The position numbers were made by a program, and so were the translations under genes. From Lachnoclostridium sp. An138 (GTDB lineage: Bacteria > Bacillota > Clostridia > Lachnospirales > Lachnospiraceae), in assembly GCF_002160765.1 (NCBI RefSeq), contig NZ_NFLF01000007.1, positions 105,616 to 169,615 on the forward strand: DNA of 64,000 nucleotides, given 5' to 3'. Positions 1-10,178 of this stretch are shown here, in pieces (positions within the stretch are counted from its first letter, which is position 1; the number at the start of each line of letters is the position of its first letter). The notes beneath the pieces are model-generated. The model did not search any database and was not told the DNA's origin. It saw only the letters and a list, made by a program, of their open reading frames with translations.

Positions 1-779
1 CTCAAATCCACCACCTGCGTGTCAAAAATCACAAGTCTTGTATCCAGCATGGGAAGCTTCGCGAAGATTCCGGCCATCACGGCGCTGTGAATGACAGAAT
101 CCAGCATGGAGCCGCTTTCGTCCACAGCGATCACCACTCTCCACTGGCTGTATTTCCGGGTACGGCTGCTGAAATAGACCTGTTCCAGGGAAAGGCGCTT
201 CTGCTCCGGGTCATAATGCTGCAGGTTCCTTCGGATCGTCTTTTTGACGTCCAGATTCCGGATGGATTTCACCGGACTCGGACTGTTCCGGTCCAGGGTG
301 CCCAGAAGAGAACGGCGGATCTCTTTCTTAAGTTTTTCCGCAATCTCCTCCGCCACCTTCCGCACAATCCGCCGGGCCGTATCCAGGACCTCGCCCTTCA
401 TCAGATGTTTCAGCTGCAAAATCGTTTTCAGAAGCTCCTGATTGGGTTCCAGCTTCTCCAGAACCTCCTTATCCGTCAGAAGCTCCTTTATCTGATACCG
501 CTCCAGGGCATGCCGTTCCAGAATCTCCACAGTCTCTCTAGGAAACAGGCGCCGGATCTTTGTGATCCAGGTGGCGGCTGTCAGGCGGCTGGCTTCTGTG
601 CCGCCCTCCCGGCGCACGTCCTCTCCTGCCTCCCGGGAGTAAAGAAAATCCAGGGCATCCTCCAGATCAAAGCAGGAAATCCCATTTTCCAGGGTCCCGT
701 CATTTCCAAAGGAAAGCTGATCCTTCGCGTTTTTTCCCAATATCAGCCTCCACCGGTTCAGAATCTCCGTCTCTCTCAT
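1..779 (-). CDS. VWA domain protein, YehP/CoxE-like (3' end beyond window)
   Basis: The frame is open from an ATG at 779 to the window edge, giving 259 residues without a stop. An N-terminal helical, charged region (about residues 1-205) is followed by the start of a von Willebrand A fold with the metal-site motif DESGSM (DxSxS) near residue 217. VWA domains of this type bind a divalent metal and act as adaptors for MoxR AAA+ ATPases. The gene lies 14 bp downstream of the DUF5682 coding region and ends the visible MoxR / DUF5682 / VWA operon, the same trio as E. coli yehL, yehM and yehP (recalled gene order). The C-terminal half of the VWA domain lies outside the window. The molecular function of this family is not established. 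Confidence 0.85.
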   Translation of the reverse strand, partial: MRETEILNRWRLILGKNAKDQLSFGNDGTLENGISCFDLEDALDFLYSREAGEDVRREGGTEASRLTAATWITKIRRLFPRETVEILERHALERYQIKELLTDKEVLEKLEPNQELLKTILQLKHLMKGEVLDTARRIVRKVAEEIAEKLKKEIRRSLLGTLDRNSPSPVKSIRNLDVKKTIRRNLQHYDPEQKRLSLEQVYFSSRTRKYSQWRVVIAVDESGSMLDSVIHSAVMAGIFAKLPMLDTRLVIFDTQVVDL

Positions 780-793
780 CCTGTTTTACCCCT

Positions 794-1732
794 CTATTCT
801 TCCGGTTTGGACACTGCCGGTCCGTTTTTTGTCTGCTTCCGGGCATAGCTGTCCAGCGTCTCTCCATAGGCGTATTCCTCCGGAGACGCCTTTCCTTCCA
901 GCAGATCCGCCGCCTTCTTCCCATGGAGAGCCGCGGCCTTCGAAGCAATCCGATCCGTCTCCAGCGGCGTAAAATAACCAAAGGCCAGACGAAGCTCCGG
1001 AAGGAGACGCAGAAACTCCTCTGTGGAAAGGCTTTCCAAAAGCCCGTCGATAAGCTTCAGAAAGTCAGGGCTTACCAGCACAAAATCACGGGCTGTAAAA
1101 AACAGTCCCCGCAGGAAAGCGGCGCTTTTCGCCCGGGTTTCTTCTGTTCCCTGCATATATCCCCGGGCAGCGGCGCTTATCTGCGCTCCTCTGTCCGCCC
1201 CGCAGCCGTAGAGAATTCCCAGGGCCGCTCCCTCCACAGCGGGATTTAAGGGGCTGCGCTCCAGCATACGCTCCAGAGCTTCCAGAAACACCGGCCGCAT
1301 CTCCGCGCAGGAACGCTTCCCGGAGGTCTGGTACAGCGTCCGCAGGCTCTCCATACATTCCTGCCGCCTGTCCTCCCCGGTCTGCCCCATGAAAGGCAGA
1401 AGCTGAATGATTTTCCGGAAACAGGTCCGGATCATATCCTCCAGCTGCAGATTGCCCCGGACCCGGTACAGATCCTGAAGCTCCGTAAGCATGACCAGCT
1501 GGGAAAATCCACCGCTTAAGGAAAAGAAGTCCCCGTCCTCCGCCAGCACCTTCTGAAGATGCTCTCCCATCTGGTCCTGCTCATCCAAAAGTCCCATCAG
1601 AAAGCTCTCTGTCAGAAGCTCTGCCGCCTCCCGGCAGCCTGTGCTTTCCGCAAACCTTCTGCGCAGCAGAGTCCGCACGGCTTCCTCCACGGTTCCTCCG
1701 GCCACGGAAGCATCGATAAGCGCCGCCGTCAC
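794..1732 (-). CDS. C-terminal part of DUF5682 protein, separated by an in-frame TGA
   Basis: This encodes 312 residues from a GTG at 1732, but the same frame is open up to the TGA at 1811-1813 that ends the upstream DUF5682 segment. The 26 codons between the TGA and the GTG include WSYKW, which looks like conserved protein rather than spacer. As I recall the family, DUF5682 proteins are one chain of roughly 750-850 residues that continues straight across this point; 481 + 338 residues would fit. A strong AGGAGG lies at 1781-1786 but no ATG, GTG or TTG follows at normal spacing, so independent translation is doubtful. The segment is mostly helical and Leu/Glu/Arg-rich. It could be a pseudogene half, a readthrough product or a separately started subunit. 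Confidence 0.7.
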   Translation of the reverse strand: MTAALIDASVAGGTVEEAVRTLLRRRFAESTGCREAAELLTESFLMGLLDEQDQMGEHLQKVLAEDGDFFSLSGGFSQLVMLTELQDLYRVRGNLQLEDMIRTCFRKIIQLLPFMGQTGEDRRQECMESLRTLYQTSGKRSCAEMRPVFLEALERMLERSPLNPAVEGAALGILYGCGADRGAQISAAARGYMQGTEETRAKSAAFLRGLFFTARDFVLVSPDFLKLIDGLLESLSTEEFLRLLPELRLAFGYFTPLETDRIASKAAALHGKKAADLLEGKASPEEYAYGETLDSYARKQTKNGPAVSKPEE

Positions 1733-1810
1733 CTGGGCCGACCATTTGTAAGACCACAGCTCCCGGACCCGGTTTCTGTCCCTCCTGCCGGTCAGATCAG
1801 ATCCCTTTCT

Positions 1811-3256
1811 TCATCTGGCAAAGCCGCAGCCCAGAAATTTCGTCTGATACAGGAAACGGCTCAGACGCAGATGCTTCTCTTTTGCGAAAATCTCCAGCGT
1901 AAGCTGCTGCTCTGCGGTCGAATGGATTTTCAAGCCGAACTGCCCGCACTGCTTTTCAAAATCCGCCAGCAGAGGCGGACGCATGGCGTCCGCACAGAGC
2001 TTCCCCGTCTGAGTTCCGGTGGTAAGCTCCGCCAGAATCCGCAAAGCTCCGTCCGTGGAAATGCTGTACTCTCCTTTTACAAAAGAAGACAGCGCGCTGT
2101 CCCGAAGCTCGTAGATCCCCGGACTTTTCTTTCCCCGGAGGGCCGCCAGACCCTTCGCCATGGAAAAAGCGCAGATCTCATCGTAAGCCGATACGCTCTC
2201 CTCTTTTCCCCTTGCCTGCTTTCCCGCCGACGCCAGAAAATGCAGCAGCGTATCCTCATAGACCTCTTCCGGCTCCAGTCCGGCCTCCAGCCGCTTCCAG
2301 ACCTGATGATAAAAGCCGGGAGACTGCATGCCGCTGGCATAGCCGTTCAGAGCGTCTGCCGCCTCCATGGAATAGGCCATGGGATAGACAGACTGCAGAG
2401 CCGGATCGATTTTGTGAAGCCGGACCGGAGTTCCTTTAAAGCGCAGCCCCGGTCCATCCTCTCTTTTCTCCAGCAGCTGCCCCAGGCCCCAGGTATGGAA
2501 GCCTCCCGTCACCACCAGAACTCTGCTGTACTCCCCGGAAGCCCCGGCGATCTGCTCCGCCATATACCGTTCCCGCAGAAGACAGCCGTCCTCCGCAAGC
2601 TCCTCCCGGGGCGTATACAGCCTGGACAGGCCGCAGTACAGAAGCATCTGATGGACAAACACAGACGTATCCACAGAAAGCCCCTGTATTTCGAAATATT
2701 TCTCCCAGAACTCTTCAAATTCCCGGACCCCTGTCCGTTCGCAGAGAAGTTCAAAATACCGGCTTCTGCTCAGAAGATAGTCGTCATTGTAAGTCTGCTT
2801 CTCTCCTTCCTTCCGGATGCCTTTGTTCCTGGCAGTCCCCGCCAGGATCTCCATATAAGGCAGATCGATAAAACGGGCCGGAATCCCCTTCCGATCCACC
2901 TCCTTCAGAGCCGTCAGCTCGGGAGAGCAGTCCAGAAACGGATAATAGCACTTGTAATCTTCCTTTTTCTCACTGATCAGGCCTGTCTTATCCTGATAGG
3001 CGTAATACAAAGCCAGAGGCGGCTGCGTCTCCTCATGGGTGAGCACCGGAATCAGGTGCTGCGCGTTCTCCGGCCCCTCAATCAGAATGCAGTCCGGCCG
3101 GTAAGCCTTTATGGCCTTCTGCAGGTGAAAAGAACAGACCGGACTGTGGTGGCGCACTGGGAAATACAGCACTCCTCCGGTCAGATCGTACTCCGTCCCC
3201 GGAGCAATGACGTTCTCTATCTCAGGTATTTCCTGGCCGCATAGTAGCTGCTCCAT
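1811..3256 (-). CDS. DUF5682 family protein, N-terminal part (YehM-like)
   Basis: The segment encodes 481 residues and ends at a TGA with the frame continuing beyond it. It carries what I take as hallmarks of the DUF5682 family: FPVRHHSP near residue 33, ILIEGPENAQ near residue 57, and VVTGGFHTWG near residue 250. The conserved His residues and the GGFHT motif recall the TIKI/TraB/ChaN-type hydrolase fold (inference only). The start overlaps the end of the MoxR ATPase gene by 40 bp, implying translational coupling. The partner genes are a MoxR ATPase upstream and a VWA protein downstream. The last residues before the stop, FLGCGFAR, would normally lead into the C-terminal helical region that lies in the same frame downstream. 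Confidence 0.8.
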   Translation of the reverse strand: MEQLLCGQEIPEIENVIAPGTEYDLTGGVLYFPVRHHSPVCSFHLQKAIKAYRPDCILIEGPENAQHLIPVLTHEETQPPLALYYAYQDKTGLISEKKEDYKCYYPFLDCSPELTALKEVDRKGIPARFIDLPYMEILAGTARNKGIRKEGEKQTYNDDYLLSRSRYFELLCERTGVREFEEFWEKYFEIQGLSVDTSVFVHQMLLYCGLSRLYTPREELAEDGCLLRERYMAEQIAGASGEYSRVLVVTGGFHTWGLGQLLEKREDGPGLRFKGTPVRLHKIDPALQSVYPMAYSMEAADALNGYASGMQSPGFYHQVWKRLEAGLEPEEVYEDTLLHFLASAGKQARGKEESVSAYDEICAFSMAKGLAALRGKKSPGIYELRDSALSSFVKGEYSISTDGALRILAELTTGTQTGKLCADAMRPPLLADFEKQCGQFGLKIHSTAEQQLTLEIFAKEKHLRLSRFLYQTKFLGCGFAR

Positions 3257-4332
3257 AAGCCGCCCTCTTTTCCTCCCTTGTCCCGGATCACCGTCTCAAA
3301 ATAACCCCGGAGCTTCTCCAGATCATCGCCATTTTCCTTCTGTACGGCTCCCACCAGGTTCTGGACCAGGCAGCCCATATCCATCCGGGAATCCCCGTAA
3401 TAATAAGCTGTCAGCATGGTCTGGTAATAGACCGACACCGCTTCCGCCGTGCTCATGACTACCGAAGGCCTGTCAATCCGGTGTCCCATGGAAGAAACGC
3501 CTTCCCGCAGCTCATGATAGGTGGAAGCCAGAATTTCCGCCACATCCTCATCCGGCTCCATCTCAATCTGATTCTCCCGGGCCAGCTCTTCCACCTCATT
3601 TAAAATGATCTGCTTTTCCAGGGTCACATCCCGGACCGGCATCACGGTCTCAAAATTAAAGCGGCGTTTCAGGGCGCTGCTCATCTCATTGACGCCCTTA
3701 TCCCTGGTATTGGCTGTACCTATCACGTTAAAGCCGGCTTTGGCGAAAAGAAGCCCCTCCTCCCCCAGCTCCGGCACGTTCAGAACCTTATCGCTTAAGA
3801 CACTGATCAGACTGTCCTGAATCTCCGCAGGCGTTCTGGTAATCTCCTCAAAACGGGTCAGAATTCCCTGCTCCATGCCCACATACAGAGGCGACGGCAC
3901 CAGAGCCTCCCGGGAGGGTCCCTTCGCCAGCAGAAGCGCATAGTTCCAGCTGTATTTGATCATGTCCTCTGTGGTGCCCGCCGTGCCCTGAATCGTATTC
4001 ATGCTGGTGCCGCTGATAGCCGCGGATAAAAGCTCTGACAGCATGGTCTTTGCCGTTCCCGGCTCTCCCACCAGCATCAGGCCCCGGCTTCCCGCCAGCG
4101 TGATAATGCACCGCTCCACCAGAGCGTCGTTGCCCAGATATTTTTTCCGTATTCTTATTTCCCGCCCGTTCCAGAAAAGCGGCTCCCTGCTTCCCAGAAT
4201 AAAGGTGCGCACTGCCTTCGGCGACAGCTTCCAGTTCAGAGGCTTCCGGTCTGTATCCAGCGCCTGCAGAGCCTCCAGTTCCTCCCGGTAACGCGCCTCC
4301 ACCGGAGGCTTTAACTCTGTTTTGTAATCCAT
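3217..4332 (-). CDS. MoxR-type AAA+ ATPase (YehL-like)
   Basis: The protein has 371 residues. It carries Walker A GEPGTAKT at 89-96, a Walker B-like segment ending in RFEEITR near 160, and the sensor-type GTANTRDKG near 212, followed by the AAA lid. These are features of the MoxR branch, chaperone-like ATPases that act on substrates through a VWA partner protein. It is the first large gene of the leftward operon that continues with DUF5682 and VWA genes, with a 40-bp overlap into DUF5682. The N-terminal 60 residues are an extension before the AAA core. What the complex remodels is unknown. Confidence 0.85.
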   Translation of the reverse strand: MDYKTELKPPVEARYREELEALQALDTDRKPLNWKLSPKAVRTFILGSREPLFWNGREIRIRKKYLGNDALVERCIITLAGSRGLMLVGEPGTAKTMLSELLSAAISGTSMNTIQGTAGTTEDMIKYSWNYALLLAKGPSREALVPSPLYVGMEQGILTRFEEITRTPAEIQDSLISVLSDKVLNVPELGEEGLLFAKAGFNVIGTANTRDKGVNEMSSALKRRFNFETVMPVRDVTLEKQIILNEVEELARENQIEMEPDEDVAEILASTYHELREGVSSMGHRIDRPSVVMSTAEAVSVYYQTMLTAYYYGDSRMDMGCLVQNLVGAVQKENGDDLEKLRGYFETVIRDKGGKEGGLWSSYYAARKYLR

Positions 4333-4345
4333 GTCGTTTCTCCCG

Positions 4346-4597
4346 TTATTGCCAGCTGTCCATCATCTCTATCAGCTTCGTCTCATAGTCCCCCAGCACT
4401 TCCTCCTGCCGGCCCCCGTGCTGCAGATTCATCTCCACGCCCCATTCGCCATCCTCTTCAAATTCCCAGATATGGTAGGGGACGCCCCGATAGGAAAAAT
4501 CCACGCTTCCGCAGCCATCCTCCTCATGATATTCATATTCCCAGCCCTTTTCTTCCAGATAAGCGCGCACGCGCAGCAGCCGTTCTGTCTGTTCCAT
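4346..4597 (-). CDS. small hypothetical acidic protein
   Basis: The protein has 83 residues starting at MEQTERLLRVRAYLE. I chose this ATG over an upstream in-frame one because AAGGAG lies 7 bases before it. It is acidic and rich in Glu, Trp and Tyr (GWEYEYHEEDG, HIWEFEEDGEW), with no signal peptide or membrane segment. It sits 13 bp upstream of the MoxR ATPase and is probably co-transcribed with it. I do not recognise a family. Confidence 0.6.
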   Translation of the reverse strand: MEQTERLLRVRAYLEEKGWEYEYHEEDGCGSVDFSYRGVPYHIWEFEEDGEWGVEMNLQHGGRQEEVLGDYETKLIEMMDSWQ

Positions 4598-4722
4598 TCT
4601 CGTTCTCCTTCTTCCGGCGCTGTTTTTCCGTCTGCCGGATGCTTTGTCCTCCATCTGCCTGTCATAAACATATGGCGTTTCTTATAGCATACGTAATTTC
4701 CACGGACACGTCAAGAATAATC

Positions 4723-4767
4723 AAAAGCCGGGGAGTACAGACTTCATTTCCATACTTCCCGGCTTTT
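4723..4767 (-). terminator. terminator downstream of dnaJ
   Basis: A near-perfect 10-bp stem AAAAGCCGGG / CCCGGCTTTT with a further paired AGTA/TACT step lies after the dnaJ stop. It carries runs of A on one side and T on the other, so it could work in both directions. It separates the heat-shock operon from the MoxR/DUF5682/VWA operon. Confidence 0.75.
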
Positions 4768-4809
4768 CCGGTTCTGTCATATTCCAATTTGTTTTCCGGC
4801 TTCTGCGCT

Positions 4810-5979
4810 TTATTCATCCAGCGCTTCTTTTACCTTATCAAAAAAATTCTTTTTGCCCTTTCCTGACTTTCCGCCGCCCTTCGGACCCGTGCCATTGACC
4901 GCTTCGTCATAGGCTCTGAGAGCCTCTTTTGCTTCTCTGTTCAGGTCTGTCGGCACCTGTACCACCAGGGTCACATAATGATCGCCGCGCACATTTTTAT
5001 TGCGGACAGAGGGCACGCCCTTGCCTTTCAGACGGACACGGGTGTCGGTCTGGGTGCCTGGCTTCACATCGTACTCTACCTCGCCGTCCACGGTCTTGAT
5101 GCGCACAGTACCGCCCAAAGCAGCCGTCACAAAGCTGATGGGAGCTGTAGAATAGATATTCATATCCTGGCGCTGGAAAATCGGATGGCGGGCTACAATG
5201 ACCTCTACCAGCAAATCGCCTCTGGGGCCTCCGTTCACTCCTGGTTCTCCCTTGCCTCTTAAGCGGACGCTCTGTCCGTTGTCCACGCCTGCGGGGATAG
5301 ATACGGAAATTTTCTTTTTGTTTGCAATATAGCCGGTTCCGTAACAGTCCGGACATTTTTCCTTGATGATTTTACCGGTTCCATTACAGTCCGGACAGGT
5401 GCGCACATTCTGCACCATACCGAACAGGGACTGCTGGGTATAGACCACCTGCCCCTTGCCTCCGCACTTGGGACAGGTCACCGGAGATGTGCCCGGCTTC
5501 GCTCCCGTGCCGTGGCAGCTGGTACACTCATCTTTCAGGGTCAGCTCCAGCTCCTTCTCACAGCCGAATACAGCCTCCTCAAAGGTAATACGGACCTGAG
5601 TACGGATATTGGCTCCCTGCATGGGGCCGTTATTTGCTCTTCTGCTGCGGCCGCCTCCAAAGAGATCACCAAAGATATCTCCGAAGATATCTCCCATATC
5701 CGCTCCGGTGAAATCAAAGCCGCCAAAGCCGCTGCCTCCTGCGCCTCCCTCAAATGCCGCATGGCCAAACTGATCGTACTGGCGGCGTTTCTCCGGATCG
5801 CTTAAGACTGCGTAAGCCTCGGATGCTTCTTTAAATTTCGCCTCCGCTTCCTTGTCGCCGGGGTTCATGTCCGGATGATATTTTTTTGCCAGCTGGCGGT
5901 ATGCCTTTTTGATCGCAGCGTCATCTGCATTTTTATCTACGCCCAGAACCTCGTAGTAATCTCTTTTCTGCTCTGCCAT
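4810..5979 (-). CDS. dnaJ: chaperone protein DnaJ
   Basis: A type I Hsp40 of 389 residues that stimulates DnaK ATPase and delivers unfolded clients. The J domain carries the HPD motif ([11 protein letters not shown]), followed by a Gly/Phe-rich linker with GGFDF and DIFGDLFGG. The zinc region has four CxxCxGxG repeats: [24 protein letters not shown] and CPDCYGTG. Two C-terminal substrate domains follow. I use [14 protein letters not shown] as the start: the 11 residues upstream in frame are not typical of DnaJ. Last gene of hrcA-grpE-dnaK-dnaJ, so under HrcA control from the CIRCE promoter. Confidence 0.97.
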   Translation of the reverse strand: MAEQKRDYYEVLGVDKNADDAAIKKAYRQLAKKYHPDMNPGDKEAEAKFKEASEAYAVLSDPEKRRQYDQFGHAAFEGGAGGSGFGGFDFTGADMGDIFGDIFGDLFGGGRSRRANNGPMQGANIRTQVRITFEEAVFGCEKELELTLKDECTSCHGTGAKPGTSPVTCPKCGGKGQVVYTQQSLFGMVQNVRTCPDCNGTGKIIKEKCPDCYGTGYIANKKKISVSIPAGVDNGQSVRLRGKGEPGVNGGPRGDLLVEVIVARHPIFQRQDMNIYSTAPISFVTAALGGTVRIKTVDGEVEYDVKPGTQTDTRVRLKGKGVPSVRNKNVRGDHYVTLVVQVPTDLNREAKEALRAYDEAVNGTGPKGGGKSGKGKKNFFDKVKEALDE

Positions 5980-6129
5980 TCCTTCAACTTCCTCTTCTTT
6001 GTTACTAGTCACGCAAATACCCAGGGAAAGCCCTCAGATACTCTGATTCATTTTCCCTGGATATTCATTATACACCTGAATCTGTGTGAAACAACATAAC
6101 TCTCTGAAATTTCACACGATTTCTTTATT

Positions 6130-8037
<1,908 letters not shown>

Positions 8038-8090
8038 CTAATTTCATGAATTTATCTATATGGAAATGAGCTTTCACTCACTGCCTTCTT

Positions 8091-8753
8091 TTAATTGGCC
8101 ACCTTTACCATACTGTGGCGGATGACCGTATCCCTGTACATATAGCCCTTCTGGAATTCCTCGGCTACCACATTTTCACCGAGCTCCTCATCCTCCACAT
8201 GCATCACTGCATTGTGGTAATTCGGGTCGAACTCCTCACCAACGGCTTCAATGGGCGTCACGCCCAGGTCCGTCAGAATCGTCATCAGCTGGCGGTATAC
8301 CTTTTCCATCCCGTCAATCACCGGATCAGATTTCTGATCCTCCGGCACGGATGCCAGGCCGCGCTCAAAGTTATCTACCACCGGAAGGATTTTCTCAATC
8401 ACATCTTTCGCTCCCACTTCATACATATGGGATTTTTCCTTTTCGGTGCGCTTGCGGAAGTTATCGAATTCAGCCATCTGCCGCTTTACACGGTCCTCCA
8501 GCTCTTCGATCCGTTCTTCCCATTTCTCTTTTTTCTTTTTCTTCTTCATTTTTTCAGGCTCCTCACTGGCTTCCTCCGGCTGTTCCTCTGGGGCAGCCTC
8601 TTCGGAAGTCGCTCCGCCTTCTGTTTCCTGCTCTCCGGATACTTCCTCCGTCTTCACGGCTTCTTCCTGTTCTGCCGTCTCCCGGTCCTCCGAAGTTTTT
8701 TCAGCCTCCGGCTTTTCCTCCCGGAGCTCTTCCTGTTTCATTTCTTTTTCCAC
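8091..8753 (-). CDS. grpE: nucleotide exchange factor GrpE
   Basis: A 220-residue protein promoting ADP release from DnaK. The first about 80 residues are an extremely Glu-rich, low-complexity tail, then a lysine run (KKKKKKEK) and the coiled coil. The GrpE core is recognisable from RQMAEFDNFRKRTEKEKS and VLPVVDNFERGL to the C-terminal beta domain (GEEFDPNYHNAVMHVEDEE, MYRDTVIRHSMVKV). The acidic tail is longer than in E. coli GrpE. It lies 16 bp downstream of hrcA. Confidence 0.96.
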   Translation of the reverse strand: MEKEMKQEELREEKPEAEKTSEDRETAEQEEAVKTEEVSGEQETEGGATSEEAAPEEQPEEASEEPEKMKKKKKKEKWEERIEELEDRVKRQMAEFDNFRKRTEKEKSHMYEVGAKDVIEKILPVVDNFERGLASVPEDQKSDPVIDGMEKVYRQLMTILTDLGVTPIEAVGEEFDPNYHNAVMHVEDEELGENVVAEEFQKGYMYRDTVIRHSMVKVAN

Positions 8754-8769
8754 GGGTCGTTACCCCTTT

Positions 8770-9807
8770 CTATCCCTTCTTTTTGTTGTTATATATTTCA
8801 TCCAGCTGCTCGGTCAGTGTCTTCAGCGTCTTCAGAACGTTCTCATAATCCATTCGCTTCGGACCTATGATACCGATCGTTCCCTGAAGTCCTTCGCCTA
8901 ATTCATAGGTCGCAGTCACTACGCTGCAGTCTTTCATAGCCTGAATCGGTGATTCCTGTCCGATGTACACCTGGATGCCTTTGTTGTCGCTGTTTTCCAG
9001 AGTCTGATTCACCAGGTCGGTCAGCTCCTGCTTCTCTTCAAAGGTACTGATGATTTCGCTGGCCTTTCCCTTATCGGAAAGTTCCGGATACCGGAATATG
9101 TTCGTGGCGCCCGAGGTATAAATCTTCACCTCATCTTCCGAATGAATCACTTCCGCTACCGCGTCGATGACGCTGGCTATCAGCTCGCTGTGAATGCCCG
9201 CCTGCTGCTTCAGGCTCTGAATCATGGCCAAATTGATCTCTTCTATCGAAAGGCCGTTCAGCACGCTGTTCAGCAGAATGTTGAGCTTCAGCACGGTCTC
9301 CTGATCCAGTTCTTCCGTCACATCAATGATCTTGTTTCTTACAAGATTCCCATCTATCATAATAACGGCGAGAATCTGTGTGGAGTTCACCTTGGAAAGC
9401 TGTATAAATTTCAGCTTATTTCCCTTCAGGGCCGGAGCGGATACAAGCGTCGCGTAATTTGTGTTCGCCGCCAGGACCTTCACCACCTGCTGAAGCATCT
9501 GCTCCAGCTTGTCGGTACGCTCCAGCATCAGATCTTTGAATTCCTGGACCTCCTGATCCTTGCTCTCCAGAATATGATCCACATACAGGCGGTACCCTTT
9601 ATCAGAAGGAATTCTTCCGGCTGAAGTATGCGGCTGGATAATGTATCCCATCTCCTCCAGATCAGACATCTCATTGCGAATCGTGGCAGAACTCAGATTC
9701 AGGTCTGAATACTTGGAAATCGTCCGGGAACCTACCGGCTCTCCCGTCTCCATATAAGTACGGATGATAGCGTATAAAATTTTCTGTTTTCTCTCATCCA
9801 GTTCCAT
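8770..9807 (-). CDS. hrcA: heat-inducible transcription repressor HrcA
   Basis: The protein has 345 residues. An N-terminal winged helix is visible (ERKQKILYAIIRTYMETGEPVGSRTISK, then LSSATIRNEMSDLEEMGYI), followed by the HrcA core with HTSAGRIPSDKGYRLYVD. HrcA binds CIRCE elements and represses chaperone operons; its folding depends on GroE, giving feedback. First gene of the operon; the CIRCE site lies 39 bp upstream of its start, so it represses its own operon. Confidence 0.97.
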   Translation of the reverse strand: MELDERKQKILYAIIRTYMETGEPVGSRTISKYSDLNLSSATIRNEMSDLEEMGYIIQPHTSAGRIPSDKGYRLYVDHILESKDQEVQEFKDLMLERTDKLEQMLQQVVKVLAANTNYATLVSAPALKGNKLKFIQLSKVNSTQILAVIMIDGNLVRNKIIDVTEELDQETVLKLNILLNSVLNGLSIEEINLAMIQSLKQQAGIHSELIASVIDAVAEVIHSEDEVKIYTSGATNIFRYPELSDKGKASEIISTFEEKQELTDLVNQTLENSDNKGIQVYIGQESPIQAMKDCSVVTATYELGEGLQGTIGIIGPKRMDYENVLKTLKTLTEQLDEIYNNKKKG

Positions 9808-9845
9808 ACCGCCGCTTCACCTTCTTTTCCATCTGGTTTTCTCTA

Positions 9846-9872
9846 TTAGCACTCGGCCCCTCTGAGTGCTAA
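9846..9872 (-). promoter_or_regulatory. CIRCE operator (HrcA binding site)
   Basis: TTAGCACTC, a 9-base spacer and GAGTGCTAA form a perfect match to the CIRCE consensus. It lies just downstream of the -10 box of the hrcA promoter, so bound HrcA would block early transcription. Confidence 0.97.
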
Positions 9873-9876
9873 CATT

Positions 9877-9905
9877 AAAATATCACTATGACTTCCTTTT
9901 GTCAA
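9877..9905 (-). promoter_or_regulatory. housekeeping promoter of hrcA operon
   Basis: On the minus strand, TTGACA (9905-9900), a 17-base spacer and TATTTT (9882-9877) form a sigma-A promoter directly upstream of the CIRCE operator. Confidence 0.85.
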
Positions 9906-9975
9906 CCCTGTTTCTCAATTTTTTTATATTTCATCCTTTGTTTATATTTTTCATTTTATTTTTAGAAAAAAATAC

Positions 9976-10004
9976 TTGCATTTTTAAAATAATGGTGGTA
10001 TACC
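9976..10004 (+). promoter_or_regulatory. predicted clpB promoter
   Basis: TTGCAT (9976-9981), a 17-base spacer and TATACC (9999-10004) form a plausible sigma-A promoter, giving an RNA start near 10011 and a leader of about 165 bases before clpB. No CIRCE or CtsR-type direct repeat was seen here. Confidence 0.6.
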
Positions 10005-10020
10005 CTAAATTAGAAAGAAT

Positions 10021-10136
10021 AAGGCCCTTTATCAGATAGGAAACTATCCGGTAACGGGTCTTCTTTTGATGTCTCCGCAGTTTTCCGAAACAGGTTTGAG
10101 ACAGGATTTCCAGTCATGTTTTCGAACCGGAGACAT
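10021..10136 (+). promoter_or_regulatory. structured 5' leader of clpB (attenuator-like)
   Basis: A long hairpin at 10021-10062 pairs AAGGCCC with GGGTCTT and is capped by GATAG-GAAA-CTATC, a GNRA tetraloop; TTCTTTT follows at once, as in an intrinsic terminator. A second, perfect 9-bp inverted repeat ATGTCTCCG / CGGAGACAT (10069-10077 and 10128-10136) encloses 50 bases. No rightward gene lies upstream in the window, so the terminator-like hairpin can only act on clpB RNA, as an attenuator or 5' stabiliser. Confidence 0.5.
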
Positions 10137-10178
10137 GCTATATACGCTATATATTATATAAGGAAAGGAGTCAGATTT

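Noticed and set aside
1760..1813. Selenocysteine insertion at the TGA of the DUF5682 gene
   Set aside because: The hairpin after the TGA is weak and the family is not a known selenoprotein family; a nonsense mutation is simpler. Kept only as an option in the finding.
1559..3244. A long rightward open frame of 561 codons
   Set aside because: It is antisense to the DUF5682 gene, has no family motifs and a biased, Arg/Ser/Leu/Pro-heavy composition; GC-rich third positions on the other strand create it.
8515..8560. Possible poly-T/A regulatory tract
   Set aside because: It is the coding sequence of the lysine run in GrpE.
10069..10136. tRNA-like layout in the clpB leader (7-bp end pairing GTCTCCG/CGGAGAC and TTCGAA)
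   Set aside because: The TTCGAA abuts the 3' arm, leaving no room for the T stem, and no anticodon arm or CCA context can be drawn; better explained as a leader structure.
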